DNA of 8,541 nt, from contig JAAOZO010000133.1 in assembly GCA_011605715.1 (NCBI GenBank), positions 1 through 8,541 of the forward strand, in the 5' to 3' direction. Source of the stretch: Nitrososphaerota archaeon. GTDB lineage: Archaea > Thermoproteota > EX4484-205 > JAAOZO01. Position 1 is the first letter of the stretch; each line of letters begins with the position of its first letter. A model generated the notes under the pieces. That model had not been told where the DNA came from. It ran no database searches and worked only from the letters and a program-made list of their open reading frames with translations. The position numbers were made by a program, and so were the translations under genes. Shown piece by piece: positions 1-6,635 of the stretch.

Positions 1-1602
1 CACGAAGAAAGTGGTTTATACTTTGCAGCCCATGACCCAAAAGCGTATTACAAACGTTTTGTCTTTGAACCTGACACTTACTCGGGCACTCTCGTTGAAC
101 ATTTGCCCAGCTCCTCCTTCATGCTAATAAATTTCCCAGAGGGCATGAGCACAGTACAACAAGCTTACGAAATGCCTTACGATGCAGTCGTAGGAATCTT
201 TAAAGGAGACTGGTATGATGCGGCGCAGTTGTATAGAAGTTGGGTACTGGAAAATGCAGAATGGTGTAAACAAGGAAGCTTAAGGAAACGTGATGTTTCT
301 GAGAGCTTTATGAAAGTGGCGATTTGGTTACTTCCAGGTCCTGATACAAATGGAGATCCAGAAAAAGTTGTGCCTCAAGTATTAAAGTTTAAAGAGTTCT
401 TTAGAGTACCTATAGCTCTTCATTGGTACAATTGGCACAATATACCCTTTGACACAGATTATCCGGAGTATTTTCCAGCTAAAGAAGGTTTTAAAGAAGC
501 TGTAAGAAGATTACAAAAAGAATGTGTAAAAGTTATGCCTTACATCAATGGTAGAATATTTGATATAAATTGTAAAACTTGGCGTGTGGATGATGCAGAA
601 AAGTACTGTGCAAAGGAAAGTGCTCCACGAATTAATGCCCCCACTCTTCAAAAATATGTAGAAGTTTATGGTTCTGGACAAAAAATGATTGTTATGTGTC
701 CTTACACTGAGTATTGGCAAAACAAAATCACTCAAATAGTAACAAAATTGGTAGAAGAATTTGGAGTTGACGGTGTCTATATAGACCAGATAGCGGCTGC
801 CGACGCTAAACTATGCTTTGATAGAATGCATGGCCATTCCTTAGGTGGCGGATACTATTGGGCTGAAGGCTACCAAAAACTTTTGAAAAGAGCACGAAGC
901 AATGCAAAAGCTAGTAAATATGATGCGTTTCTTACTAGTGAGTGTAATGCTGAATGCTTCATCAATTATCTCGATGGTTTACTAACTTGGCACAGCTTTC
1001 AAGGCAACTTGGTTCCAATATTTCCAGCAGTTTACGGAGGGTGGGTTCTTACTTTTGGCAGAACTTTTTATAAGGAAGACCTAGAGAATCCTATTTCTTT
1101 TGCTGCAAAAGTGGGGCAAATGTTTATCTTTGGCGCTCAACTTGGTTGGTTTAGTCTTTATGAACTTACTGAAGAGAAATATCAACAAGAAGCAGAATAC
1201 CTTAAAAAGCTTGCTAAGTATCGTGAGCTTGGACTAAAATTTTTTGAGTCTAGAATGATGCGTCCTCCAAAGTCTAATACACCAGTTCCAGAAGTTACTC
1301 TTCTTTGGAAATTTATTGGAAGCTCAGTTAAGACTACTATTCCCCTAGTGATGTCTTCGATTTGGAAGGCAGACGATGGCACACTTGGAATCTTTATTAC
1401 TAATATATCTTCAACTCCTCAGCCTGTTGCTTACAATATAAATCTTGAAGACTACGGATTTTCTAAAGGAAGAAAGTATGTTGTTAGCAAAGTTACAGAA
1501 GAAGGTGTTCAAAAGTTGTACGAAACTGAATCGATAAGCCTAAACTTAGAAGAGCTTTTACCAGAAAGAAGCGTAGTATTGATACAAGTGGAAGAAGCTT
1601 AA
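1..1602 (+). CDS. DUF6259-type TIM-barrel glycoside-hydrolase-like protein (5' truncated by window edge)
   Basis: The reading frame is open from base 1, so the N-terminus lies outside the window. The TTG at 103 is only an internal leucine codon. 533 residues are visible. Residues 4-14 (SGLYFAAHDPK) and the GDWYDAA..YR.W segment at 69-80 match the DUF6259 family, large carbohydrate-active-looking proteins best known from bacteria. A TIM-barrel-like core follows: LHWYNWHN at 140-147, then GVDGVYIDQ with Asp262 at a strand end, then TSECNAE with Glu314 and Glu318. By analogy with retaining glycosidases, Asp262 and one of the glutamates are candidate catalytic residues; this is inference. The last ~85 residues look like a beta-sandwich typical of glycosidase C-termini. 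Substrate and reaction are unknown. No signal peptide can be judged because the start is missing. The stop is TAA and no partner gene follows within 600 bases. Confidence 0.75.
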   Translation, partial: HEESGLYFAAHDPKAYYKRFVFEPDTYSGTLVEHLPSSSFMLINFPEGMSTVQQAYEMPYDAVVGIFKGDWYDAAQLYRSWVLENAEWCKQGSLRKRDVSESFMKVAIWLLPGPDTNGDPEKVVPQVLKFKEFFRVPIALHWYNWHNIPFDTDYPEYFPAKEGFKEAVRRLQKECVKVMPYINGRIFDINCKTWRVDDAEKYCAKESAPRINAPTLQKYVEVYGSGQKMIVMCPYTEYWQNKITQIVTKLVEEFGVDGVYIDQIAAADAKLCFDRMHGHSLGGGYYWAEGYQKLLKRARSNAKASKYDAFLTSECNAECFINYLDGLLTWHSFQGNLVPIFPAVYGGWVLTFGRTFYKEDLENPISFAAKVGQMFIFGAQLGWFSLYELTEEKYQQEAEYLKKLAKYRELGLKFFESRMMRPPKSNTPVPEVTLLWKFIGSSVKTTIPLVMSSIWKADDGTLGIFITNISSTPQPVAYNINLEDYGFSKGRKYVVSKVTEEGVQKLYETESISLNLEELLPERSVVLIQVEEA

Positions 1603-2180
1603 GTAAAAATTACATTGCTTAGTTAATGTGAAAAGGAAGAATGGAAAGAAGATAAAACGAACAAATAAGTTATTTCATTCTTAATCTTAAAGTTGTAACT
1701 GATATTACCTTTGCATGCAAGATCAACTCTTTCTTCTAAAGAAAGTTTCTTACTAGATAAAGCTGAATCAAGTTTGTTTATGATCGCATTTATTGTTACT
1801 TGTTTTTAAAGTTGATTTAACGCATGAATATGGTTACATTTTAAGTTGACCTAATATTTCTCATTAACTTTTTAATTATATGTATCTATTACAACAATCC
1901 AAATTAATTTTTTGTTTGTTCTAAGGTTCTTTTTATCTAGCCTTACGTAAAATGAATTTCCTCTAAGATATAATTGGCTCAAATTACTTCTTAAAATATA
2001 TCATGAGGTTAGTGCCTGTCTAAATTCTCAAAAAAGTCTACTTTATGAAAAGAAAATTTTGCTGTTTTATTTTATTTTTTCAACTAAAAGAGGAAACTTC
2101 TATTTTTGGCTCGATTTCTTCGTTTTAAACCCTATTTTTGAAAAAGCTTTGCTTTAGCTTAATTCTAAGGGAAACAGATA
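1603..2180. other. long AT-rich intergenic region without a convincing gene
   Basis: About 580 bases of strongly AT-rich DNA lie between the hydrolase-like gene and the EF-1alpha promoter, long for a compact archaeal genome. I see no tRNA, rRNA or box C/D-like RNA. It holds a small hairpin (1729-1745), a start-less stop-free run of about 60 codons on the minus strand (1623-1805), and a TATA-like string near 1991-2000 followed by a T-rich stretch at 2063-2082 that could bound a short untranslated RNA. None of these is strong. It may simply be gene-free spacer or decayed sequence. Confidence 0.6.
1729..1745. repeat. short inverted repeat (7 bp arms, 3-base loop)
   Basis: CTTTCTT, then CTA, then AAGAAAG forms a perfect 7 bp stem, followed by a pyrimidine-rich TTTCTTACT. 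It lies 127 bases after the stop of the hydrolase-like gene. It could be a processing or termination structure, but such arms occur by chance in AT-rich DNA, and the stem has only two G-C pairs. Confidence 0.3.
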
Positions 2181-2190
2181 ATTTTAAATA
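2181..2190 (+). promoter_or_regulatory. TATA box of the EF-1alpha gene
   Basis: ATTTTAAATA matches the archaeal TATA consensus, preceded by a purine-rich GGGAAACAGA that could serve as the BRE for TFB. A start about 25 bases downstream would fall near 2211, giving a leader of about 22 bases that just contains the ribosome binding site. Confidence 0.6.
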
Positions 2191-2216
2191 ACTCTAGTTA
2201 AGAGTAAGGTAGCAGA

Positions 2217-2223
2217 AAGGTGA
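2217..2223 (+). promoter_or_regulatory. Shine-Dalgarno site of the EF-1alpha gene
   Basis: AAGGTGA is complementary to the conserved 3' end of archaeal 16S rRNA (…TCACCTCC) and ends 10 bases before the ATG at 2234. It supports that start. The other intact genes of the window show no comparable site. Confidence 0.65.
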
Positions 2224-2233
2224 AATAGTAAAG

Positions 2234-3547
2234 ATGAGCGCATCACAACAGAAACCACACATGAACTTAGTTGTCTGTGGGCACGTAGACCATGGGAAGA
2301 GTACTACTACAGGCCATCTGTTATATCTAAAGGGTTTAGTCGATCCAAGGAAGCTAGACGAGCTTGCTAAAGAGTCTGCGAAGACGGGACTTGGCGAAAC
2401 TTTCAAATACGCGTGGATATTAGACTCGGTTAAAGAAGAAAGAGAAAGAGGAGTTACGATAGATGCAGCCTATGTCAAATTCATGACAGATAAGTATTAC
2501 TATACCATCATAGATGCACCCGGCCATAGAGACTTCATAAAGAATATGATAACTGGAGCAAGCCAAGCAGACGTTGCACTTTTAGTAGTGTCTGCAAAGA
2601 AGGGTGAGTTTGAGACTGGAATAAGCCCAGAAGGTCAAACTACAGAGCATGCATTCCTTCTCTTTACTCTAGGTATAAGACAAATCGTAGTTGCAATAAA
2701 CAAGATGGATGATCCTTCAGTTAACTGGAGCAAAGATAGATTCGAAGAAGTGAAGAATGAAATATCTAGGTTGCTAACTAAGATTGGCTTCGACTTAAAG
2801 AGACATAAGATCATATTTGTTCCAATCAGCGGTTGGTTAGGAGATAACTTAGTAGAGAAGTCAAAGAATATGCCGTGGTATGATGGGCCAACTTTGGTTC
2901 AGGCGTTGGATCAGTTTGCTCCACCTCCAAAGCTAGTTGACAAGCCTCTAAGAATTCCAATTCAGCAAGTCTTCAGTAAAACTGGTGTTGGTACAGTTCC
3001 AGTTGGAAGAGTTGAGAGCGGTATACTAAAGGTTGATGACAAGGTAATAATAATGCCGTCGGGAAAGGTTGGAGAAGTAAAAAGCATAGAAATGCATCAC
3101 GAACGATTAGAAAAAGCAGAACCTGGAGATAACATAGGAATGAACATAAAGGGTGTGGCAAAGAACGAAATCAGGAGAGGTGAAGTTATAGGTCATGTTG
3201 ACACTCCTCCGACTGTAGCGAAGGAGTTCATTGGTCAAATAATAGTTATCCGACATCCAACAGCAATAGCTGCGGGCTACACTCCTGTTTTGCACGTTCA
3301 CACTGAGCAGGTAGCTTGTGAATTTGCAGAACTTCTAAAGAAGATTGACCCAAGAACAGGTGCTGTCATTGAAGACAAACCATCATACTTAAAGACTGGT
3401 GACGCAGCACTAGTAAGATTTAGGCCAATAAGGCCAATCGCGATCGAAGTCTTCTCTGACATTCCACCGCTAGGAAGATTCGCAATAAGAGATATGGGAA
3501 TGACAATCGCAGCAGGCGTAGTAAAAGAAATTACTCAGAAGGCCTAA
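2234..3547 (+). CDS. tuf: translation elongation factor 1-alpha (aEF-1A)
   Basis: This GTPase carries aminoacyl-tRNA to the ribosomal A site in the cytoplasm. At 437 residues it is the usual archaeal length. All G motifs are intact: G1 GHVDHGKS (16-23), switch I Thr75 in GVTID, G3 DAPGH (94-98), G4 NKMD (156-159), and G5 SGW (199-201). The beta-barrel domains II (about 235-325) and III (about 330-437) follow. Between G3 and G4 lies the longer loop KGEFETGISPEG shared by crenarchaea and eukaryotes, which places the organism in the TACK/eocyte part of Archaea. The ATG is fixed by a good Shine-Dalgarno site and TATA box. In many archaea the gene is followed by rps10; here a T-rich terminator and a convergent URO-D-like gene follow instead. 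Its GC content looks higher than that of the flanking spacers, as expected for a highly expressed gene. Confidence 0.98.
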   Translation: MSASQQKPHMNLVVCGHVDHGKSTTTGHLLYLKGLVDPRKLDELAKESAKTGLGETFKYAWILDSVKEERERGVTIDAAYVKFMTDKYYYTIIDAPGHRDFIKNMITGASQADVALLVVSAKKGEFETGISPEGQTTEHAFLLFTLGIRQIVVAINKMDDPSVNWSKDRFEEVKNEISRLLTKIGFDLKRHKIIFVPISGWLGDNLVEKSKNMPWYDGPTLVQALDQFAPPPKLVDKPLRIPIQQVFSKTGVGTVPVGRVESGILKVDDKVIIMPSGKVGEVKSIEMHHERLEKAEPGDNIGMNIKGVAKNEIRRGEVIGHVDTPPTVAKEFIGQIIVIRHPTAIAAGYTPVLHVHTEQVACEFAELLKKIDPRTGAVIEDKPSYLKTGDAALVRFRPIRPIAIEVFSDIPPLGRFAIRDMGMTIAAGVVKEITQKA

Positions 3548-3560
3548 AACTTTCAGCTAT

Positions 3561-3589
3561 CCTTTTATTTTTCAACTCTAAAATTTTTT
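3561..3589 (+). terminator. oligo-T terminator of the EF-1alpha gene
   Basis: CCTTTTATTTTTC begins 14 bases after the stop codon, and a second run of six Ts follows at 3584-3589. Archaeal RNA polymerase terminates at such T-tracts without needing a hairpin. The rest of the 264-base gap to the convergent gene (3548-3811) contains no gene or structured RNA that I can recognise. Confidence 0.55.
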
Positions 3590-3763
3590 AACTCGGTTCT
3601 AAGTTTTTGACTTAGTATGGGCTTTAGTTCTTGAAGTGTTTAGAATTTTTTTGTAGTTCAATTCAGTTAATGTTTTGCGACGACATTTATGTCTGCTTAC
3701 TTAAATTTCTTCTAGGGTTACGTGGAGAAAAGAAGTTAAGTCTACAGGGCTAAAACGTGTTCT

Positions 3764-3780
3764 TAAAAAGATGTTAAAAG
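3764..3780 (-). terminator. possible oligo-T terminator of the URO-D-like gene
   Basis: On the minus strand two T-tracts (opposite AAAAA at 3765-3769 and AAAA at 3776-3779) lie about 35-50 bases beyond the stop of the URO-D-like gene. The assignment rests only on position and T content. Confidence 0.3.
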
Positions 3781-3811
3781 ATATACTCAACTTTCATGAT
3801 GCTTTTTACAT

Positions 3812-4849
3812 TTAGAAAACTAATTTAGAAGTCTTTATTTTCTTGGCTACCTTCATAAACTCAAGAACTTTTCTTGAATTCTTTTCATCGCACAAGATTG
3901 GCTCCAAAACTAAATAAACTTCTGACGCTCCATCCTTGAAAGCATTGATAACCCATTTTTTAACATCTTCAGTTGTCATTCCCACAAGCTCAAAAGAGGG
4001 AAGTCTCCATGAGAAAGGTATCTCTCCTAGTTTTTCTCTTACAATACTAGCTGTTAGCCTTCTAGTTTTTGAACTTATTGAAGGATCAAAGTGCGACACT
4101 CTTGCCTTTTTCAAGCAGTCTAGGTGTTCTGGTGTTAGGTTTTCACAATGTAAGCTTCTTTTTCCACTTGTTAATCTTGAGTAATAAATTTCCCAGTATG
4201 GTAGAACAAATTCTTCCCATAAAATTGGGTTTAGATAACTTGCCATATCATCACATAGTCCAGTACTTGTTGGATTAACCTTGGGCTCTCCATTAATTTC
4301 TCTAAGAAAATAAACAAACTCTACAATGCTTTCTGTAAGAAGTTCTAGGTATTCTCTTACTCTATTTGGATTTTTCTTCAGGTCTAGAAAGAAACCACTT
4401 CCTCTCAGTAGGATTGCTGAAGTTAAAGGTCCTTCCCATCCAAATCCTTCAAACCTAGCTTCTTCTCCAAATTCCCTCTTAAGATACTCATATATCATAT
4501 AGTAATGCTTGAAAAGTTTATTCTCTCTAAAGTTTACACCTCTCTTTAAGGATTCAATAGCTTCTTCTATACTTTTATATAGAGCTTTTGGAACTGGTTC
4601 TCCATTTTCAGGAAAATCTATGTCGGCTCCTAGGCATGCTAAATGTCCATACGAGAAGTGCGCAGGACTTACATGAGGTAAAGAGATTTCTGGGCCAAAG
4701 ATCTCTCTAATTTTCTTTCTTCCTTCTCTATAAGCATAAGCGCAAGACTTTGGATCAAGAAAGAAATCGCGTATTTTTGTTCCAGAGAGGAATGGAAGTG
4801 TTGTTTCTTCATATACACTTACATAAAAGTTAAAGAAATTGTCATGCAT
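3812..4849 (-). CDS. uroporphyrinogen-decarboxylase-like protein (URO-D/MtaA methyltransferase superfamily)
   Basis: This is a 345-residue single-domain protein, the normal length for the superfamily of URO-D TIM barrels that includes corrinoid methyltransferases such as MtaA, MtbA and CmuA. Recognisable pieces are CDDMASYLNP followed by WEEFVLPYW (199-219), where an Asp pair precedes the helix that packs on the active site, then LHCENLTPEHL (233-243), then SWRLPSFE (280-287) and LVLEPILCDE (313-322). MtaA-type enzymes bind zinc through H-x-C plus a distant C. Here the first site reads His234-Cys235-Glu236, so Glu occupies the usual Cys position, while Cys320 fits the distant ligand. True heme-pathway URO-D is unlikely because its N-terminal RQAGR-type motif is absent. 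A methyl or related one-carbon transfer to or from a corrinoid is possible, but no corrinoid protein or activase gene is adjacent. Substrate unknown. The ATG at 4847-4849 is the only good start and has no clear Shine-Dalgarno site. Confidence 0.85.
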   Translation of the reverse strand: MHDNFFNFYVSVYEETTLPFLSGTKIRDFFLDPKSCAYAYREGRKKIREIFGPEISLPHVSPAHFSYGHLACLGADIDFPENGEPVPKALYKSIEEAIESLKRGVNFRENKLFKHYYMIYEYLKREFGEEARFEGFGWEGPLTSAILLRGSGFFLDLKKNPNRVREYLELLTESIVEFVYFLREINGEPKVNPTSTGLCDDMASYLNPILWEEFVLPYWEIYYSRLTSGKRSLHCENLTPEHLDCLKKARVSHFDPSISSKTRRLTASIVREKLGEIPFSWRLPSFELVGMTTEDVKKWVINAFKDGASEVYLVLEPILCDEKNSRKVLEFMKVAKKIKTSKLVF

Positions 4850-4900
4850 TTTACTTCTCTTAGAGTTTACTGAAAAATAAAAACTTTTAATGAAGAAGAA

Positions 4901-4910
4901 ATTTAAATAG
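4901..4910 (-). promoter_or_regulatory. putative TATA box of the URO-D-like gene
   Basis: Read on the minus strand, CTATTTAAAT is a good TATA box about 55 bases before the ATG, predicting a leader near 30 bases. A second candidate, TTAAAAG at 4884-4890, would give a leader near 13 bases. I cannot decide between them. Confidence 0.45.
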
Positions 4911-4914
4911 ACAG

Positions 4915-4935
4915 TAACCTTAGAAAAGAAGGTTA
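4915..4935. repeat. 21 bp inverted repeat in the divergent promoter region
   Basis: TAACCTT, seven spacer bases and AAGGTTA form a perfect 7 bp inverted repeat. It ends five bases upstream (in the minus-strand sense) of the better TATA box of the URO-D-like gene, where archaeal activators or repressors often bind. On the plus strand it is followed by TTTTT, so a terminator reading is also possible, although no plus-strand gene ends here. Confidence 0.4.
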
Positions 4936-5068
4936 TTTTTATACGAAGTAAACTAATTTAAAGAGAAGAGGGCTTTGAATTATGCAAACAAACTCAGGGC
5001 TGGTACTCAACGTAAAAAGTTATTTTTTATAATTTTCAACTTTTCGAATATTTGAAAAATTAGAAAAG

Positions 5069-5077
5069 CTTATAAAG
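5069..5077 (+). promoter_or_regulatory. TATA box of the DUF996 gene
   Basis: CTTATAAAG preceded by the purine-rich AGAAAAG (a BRE candidate) lies about 41 bases before the ATG at 5114. The predicted transcript start near 5098 leaves a leader of about 15 bases with no Shine-Dalgarno site. Confidence 0.5.
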
Positions 5078-5113
5078 TACCTTTACGAAATAAATTTTTG
5101 GTTAAAGTAAAAA

Positions 5114-5716
5114 ATGAGTGAGCTAAAAGACGCTAAGCTTTATGGTGGAATAGGCTCCATACTTTCTTCTTTTGGGAGTTTTGTTCCTTTTATAGGTTCT
5201 TTGCTTTCAATCGCCGGCTTCGTCCTCGAAATTCTAGCGGTAAACAAAATTTCGCATGTAGTAAACGATAAAGATATTTTCAAGAACTATGTTGCTGCAC
5301 TTATTGTAGGCGTAGTTGGAGTAGTAGTTGCTGTGATTTTTGGTTTTATCGTAGCTTTTCTTTTAAGTATTCCTATTCCAGAAAGAGTCTTTACGGGTGG
5401 TATGCTTTTAGAAAGAGGTCTCAATCTTCCTCTTGTTGGTGCAGCAGTACTTGTGCTAATTGTCATATGGATAACCTTAGTTATAGCTATGAGTTTTATG
5501 AAGAAAAGCTTTGAATCTATCGCAGTAAAGTTGAATGTGCCAATGTTCAAAACAGTAGCAACGCTTTATTGGATTGGCGCCTTGGCAACAATCGTAGTTG
5601 TTGGTCTTTTGATTTTATTCGTAGGAAACGTACTAAAGATAGTTGCATACTTCAGCATTCCTGAAGAGGTACGGCCATTGCCACCACCTCCTCCGCCACC
5701 CCCTCCAAAAAGCTAA
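5114..5716 (+). CDS. DUF996 family integral membrane protein with poly-proline tail
   Basis: This 200-residue protein resembles DUF996, a family of archaeal membrane proteins of unknown function. The opening DAKLYGGIGSIL and the loop KDIFKNYV (53-60) are the typical signatures. Hydrophobic segments lie at about 11-43 (long and glycine-rich, perhaps two helices), 57-86, 105-128 and 149-178, so four or five membrane helices are likely. There is no cleavable signal peptide. The C-terminus is a short soluble tail reading RPLP9KS (prolines 190-198). The nine proline codons use all four synonyms, so the run is not a simple DNA repeat and is probably kept at the protein level. Such a run would need aIF5A to be translated smoothly. 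The next gene downstream is a co-oriented PRC-barrel protein with its own promoter. The start has no Shine-Dalgarno site but suits a short-leader mRNA. Confidence 0.8.
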   Translation: MSELKDAKLYGGIGSILSSFGSFVPFIGSLLSIAGFVLEILAVNKISHVVNDKDIFKNYVAALIVGVVGVVVAVIFGFIVAFLLSIPIPERVFTGGMLLERGLNLPLVGAAVLVLIVIWITLVIAMSFMKKSFESIAVKLNVPMFKTVATLYWIGALATIVVVGLLILFVGNVLKIVAYFSIPEEVRPLPPPPPPPPPKS

Positions 5717-5737
5717 AACGTTAATACCATTTTTAGT

Positions 5738-5754
5738 AAAAGGTTTAACCTTTT
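5738..5754. repeat. 17 bp palindrome after the DUF996 gene
   Basis: AAAAGGTT, one T, AACCTTTT is a perfect palindrome starting 22 bases after the DUF996 stop and running into TTTTT. As RNA it could form a 7 bp stem with a TTA loop followed by a U-tract, so it may help end the transcript. It shares AAGGTT/AACCTT half-sites, in the opposite order, with the inverted repeat at 4915-4935, so a protein-binding site is the alternative. Confidence 0.35.
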
Positions 5755-5884
5755 TAAATGTACGTTTTTTGCTGAATTGCTTTAACTAAAGTAAGTCTTA
5801 CATCTCGTAGCTCTTCTTAGAAAATGCTTAAGACTGGAAGTCAACTTTATCCTTCGTTTAATGTCTTGCTTCTCGAGCCAAAAG

Positions 5885-5894
5885 TTTTTATATT
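5885..5894 (+). promoter_or_regulatory. TATA box of the PRC-barrel gene, implying a leaderless mRNA
   Basis: TTTTTATATT, preceded by GCCAAAAG, is centred 25 bases before the ATG at 5915. This is the usual TATA-to-start distance, so transcription should begin at or next to the start codon. No Shine-Dalgarno site is present. The 11-base string TTTTATATTCT recurs exactly in the GTPase promoter on the other strand. Confidence 0.6.
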
Positions 5895-5914
5895 CTAGTT
5901 AATGTAGTTAATTT

Positions 5915-6349
5915 ATGGAAAAGACGAAGAAGGGAATCCCGAGAAGTAAGCTCGTTGGAATGAGCATTTACAATCCCGATGGTTCCTTTGTTGGAACAGT
6001 TAAGGACCTCTCAGTTGTACTTGGTACTGGAGAAATGGGTGTCATAGTTACAACTAAGTACCAAACTGAAATTGAAATTCCATGGTCGAACGTTGGTGCT
6101 GCTGAAGATATCGTAATTCTTAAAGAAACCGTTAAAGTAGAGCCGCCCCCAACCCCCGTTGTACCTGAAGTCGTACCCTCCTCTACCGCAGCGCCTGTAA
6201 CTGAAGAGAAGAAAGGAATACTCTCATCTGTTAAAGGGTTAATTCCAAAGCAAGAGAAAAAGATCTGTCCCACTTGTGGAAAGCCCGCAACTTACATAAA
6301 GGAATACGACAGATGGTACTGCTACAACTGCCAAAAATACATCGATTAA
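5915..6349 (+). CDS. PRC-barrel domain protein with C-terminal zinc ribbon
   Basis: The 144-residue protein has three parts. Residues about 10-72 form a PRC-barrel: SKLVGMSIYNPDGSFVGTVKD, then EIEIPWSNVGAAEDIVIL. Residues 75-112 are a flexible linker rich in Pro, Val and Thr, with PPPTPVVPEVVP at its start. Residues 118-139 form a zinc ribbon with C118PTC121G and C136YNC139. PRC-barrels are small adaptor folds found in photosynthetic reaction centres, RimM and archaeal division or cytoskeleton proteins such as CdvA. PRC/zinc-ribbon proteins are common but uncharacterised in archaea. The protein is likely soluble and binds a protein or RNA partner; this is inference. The gene follows DUF996 after 198 bases that contain no other recognisable gene. 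The start is set by the leaderless promoter spacing, and starting lower would cut into the barrel. Confidence 0.8.
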   Translation: MEKTKKGIPRSKLVGMSIYNPDGSFVGTVKDLSVVLGTGEMGVIVTTKYQTEIEIPWSNVGAAEDIVILKETVKVEPPPTPVVPEVVPSSTAAPVTEEKKGILSSVKGLIPKQEKKICPTCGKPATYIKEYDRWYCYNCQKYID

Positions 6350-6378
6350 AGAGCTTTTTCAAAAGGTACGAAGTAGTG

Positions 6379-6409
6379 GAGCTTTTTTAGCTTTATTTGT
6401 TAATTTTTT
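6379..6409 (+). terminator. T-rich terminator of the PRC-barrel gene
   Basis: GAGCTTTTTT at 6379-6388 and a second six-T run at 6404-6409 follow the PRC-barrel gene. GAGCTTTTT also occurs right after the stop codon (6351-6359), so it is a 9-base direct repeat and may act as a double termination signal. The rest of the gap to 6635 has no recognisable gene. Confidence 0.45.
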
Positions 6410-6482
6410 GAGGGTTTTAAAGTAAACTTACTCTGCTTTAGGAAAGAAGAATTCATTGTGTATTTAAACTAACAAGAAAACC

Positions 6483-6498
6483 TAGAGTTTTTACTCTA
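6483..6498. repeat. 16 bp inverted repeat in the convergent gap
   Basis: TAGAGT, TTTT, ACTCTA form a perfect 6 bp stem with a four-base loop, lying between the convergent PRC-barrel and GTPase genes. A TATA-like TATTTAAAC lies about 20 bases upstream (6460-6468). Its role is unclear and chance is plausible. Confidence 0.25.
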
Positions 6499-6635
6499 TG
6501 GTGAATTACGGTAAATTTGAGTACGCACACGTTGTATAAGTCTACGAAACTAGAATTTCATCCGCAGGTGGCATGAAAGGAAATATTTATTCTCAAGTCT
6601 CACATTTAAAGCAATTTTTGATCACTAATCTTAAG

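Noticed and set aside
103..105. TTG as a start codon for the hydrolase-like gene
   Set aside because: The same frame is open to base 1 and the upstream codons encode family-typical sequence (SGLYFAAHDPK), so the gene is truncated by the window rather than starting here.
3548..3811. Possible tRNA or box C/D guide RNA in the convergent gap (ATGATGC near 3796)
   Set aside because: No TTC-type T-loop with a matching acceptor stem, and no D box or proper RUGAUGA C box at the right spacing.
4982..5032. 16-codon ORF starting at an ATG after a TATA-like AATTTAAAG and ending in a T-rich tract
   Set aside because: Too short, no similarity recognised, and the signals are expected by chance in this AT-rich promoter region.
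5287..5550. Minus-strand ORFs opposite the DUF996 gene and similar antisense ORFs over the other genes
   Set aside because: They are shadows of well-supported coding frames and have low-complexity, unrecognisable translations.
5825..5899. 24-codon ORF just before the PRC-barrel gene
   Set aside because: It has no ribosome binding site and its end overlaps the TATA box of the PRC-barrel gene.
6498..6539. 13-codon ORF downstream of a TATA-like TATTTAAAC
   Set aside because: Very short and starting inside an inverted repeat in a convergent gap; no coding support.
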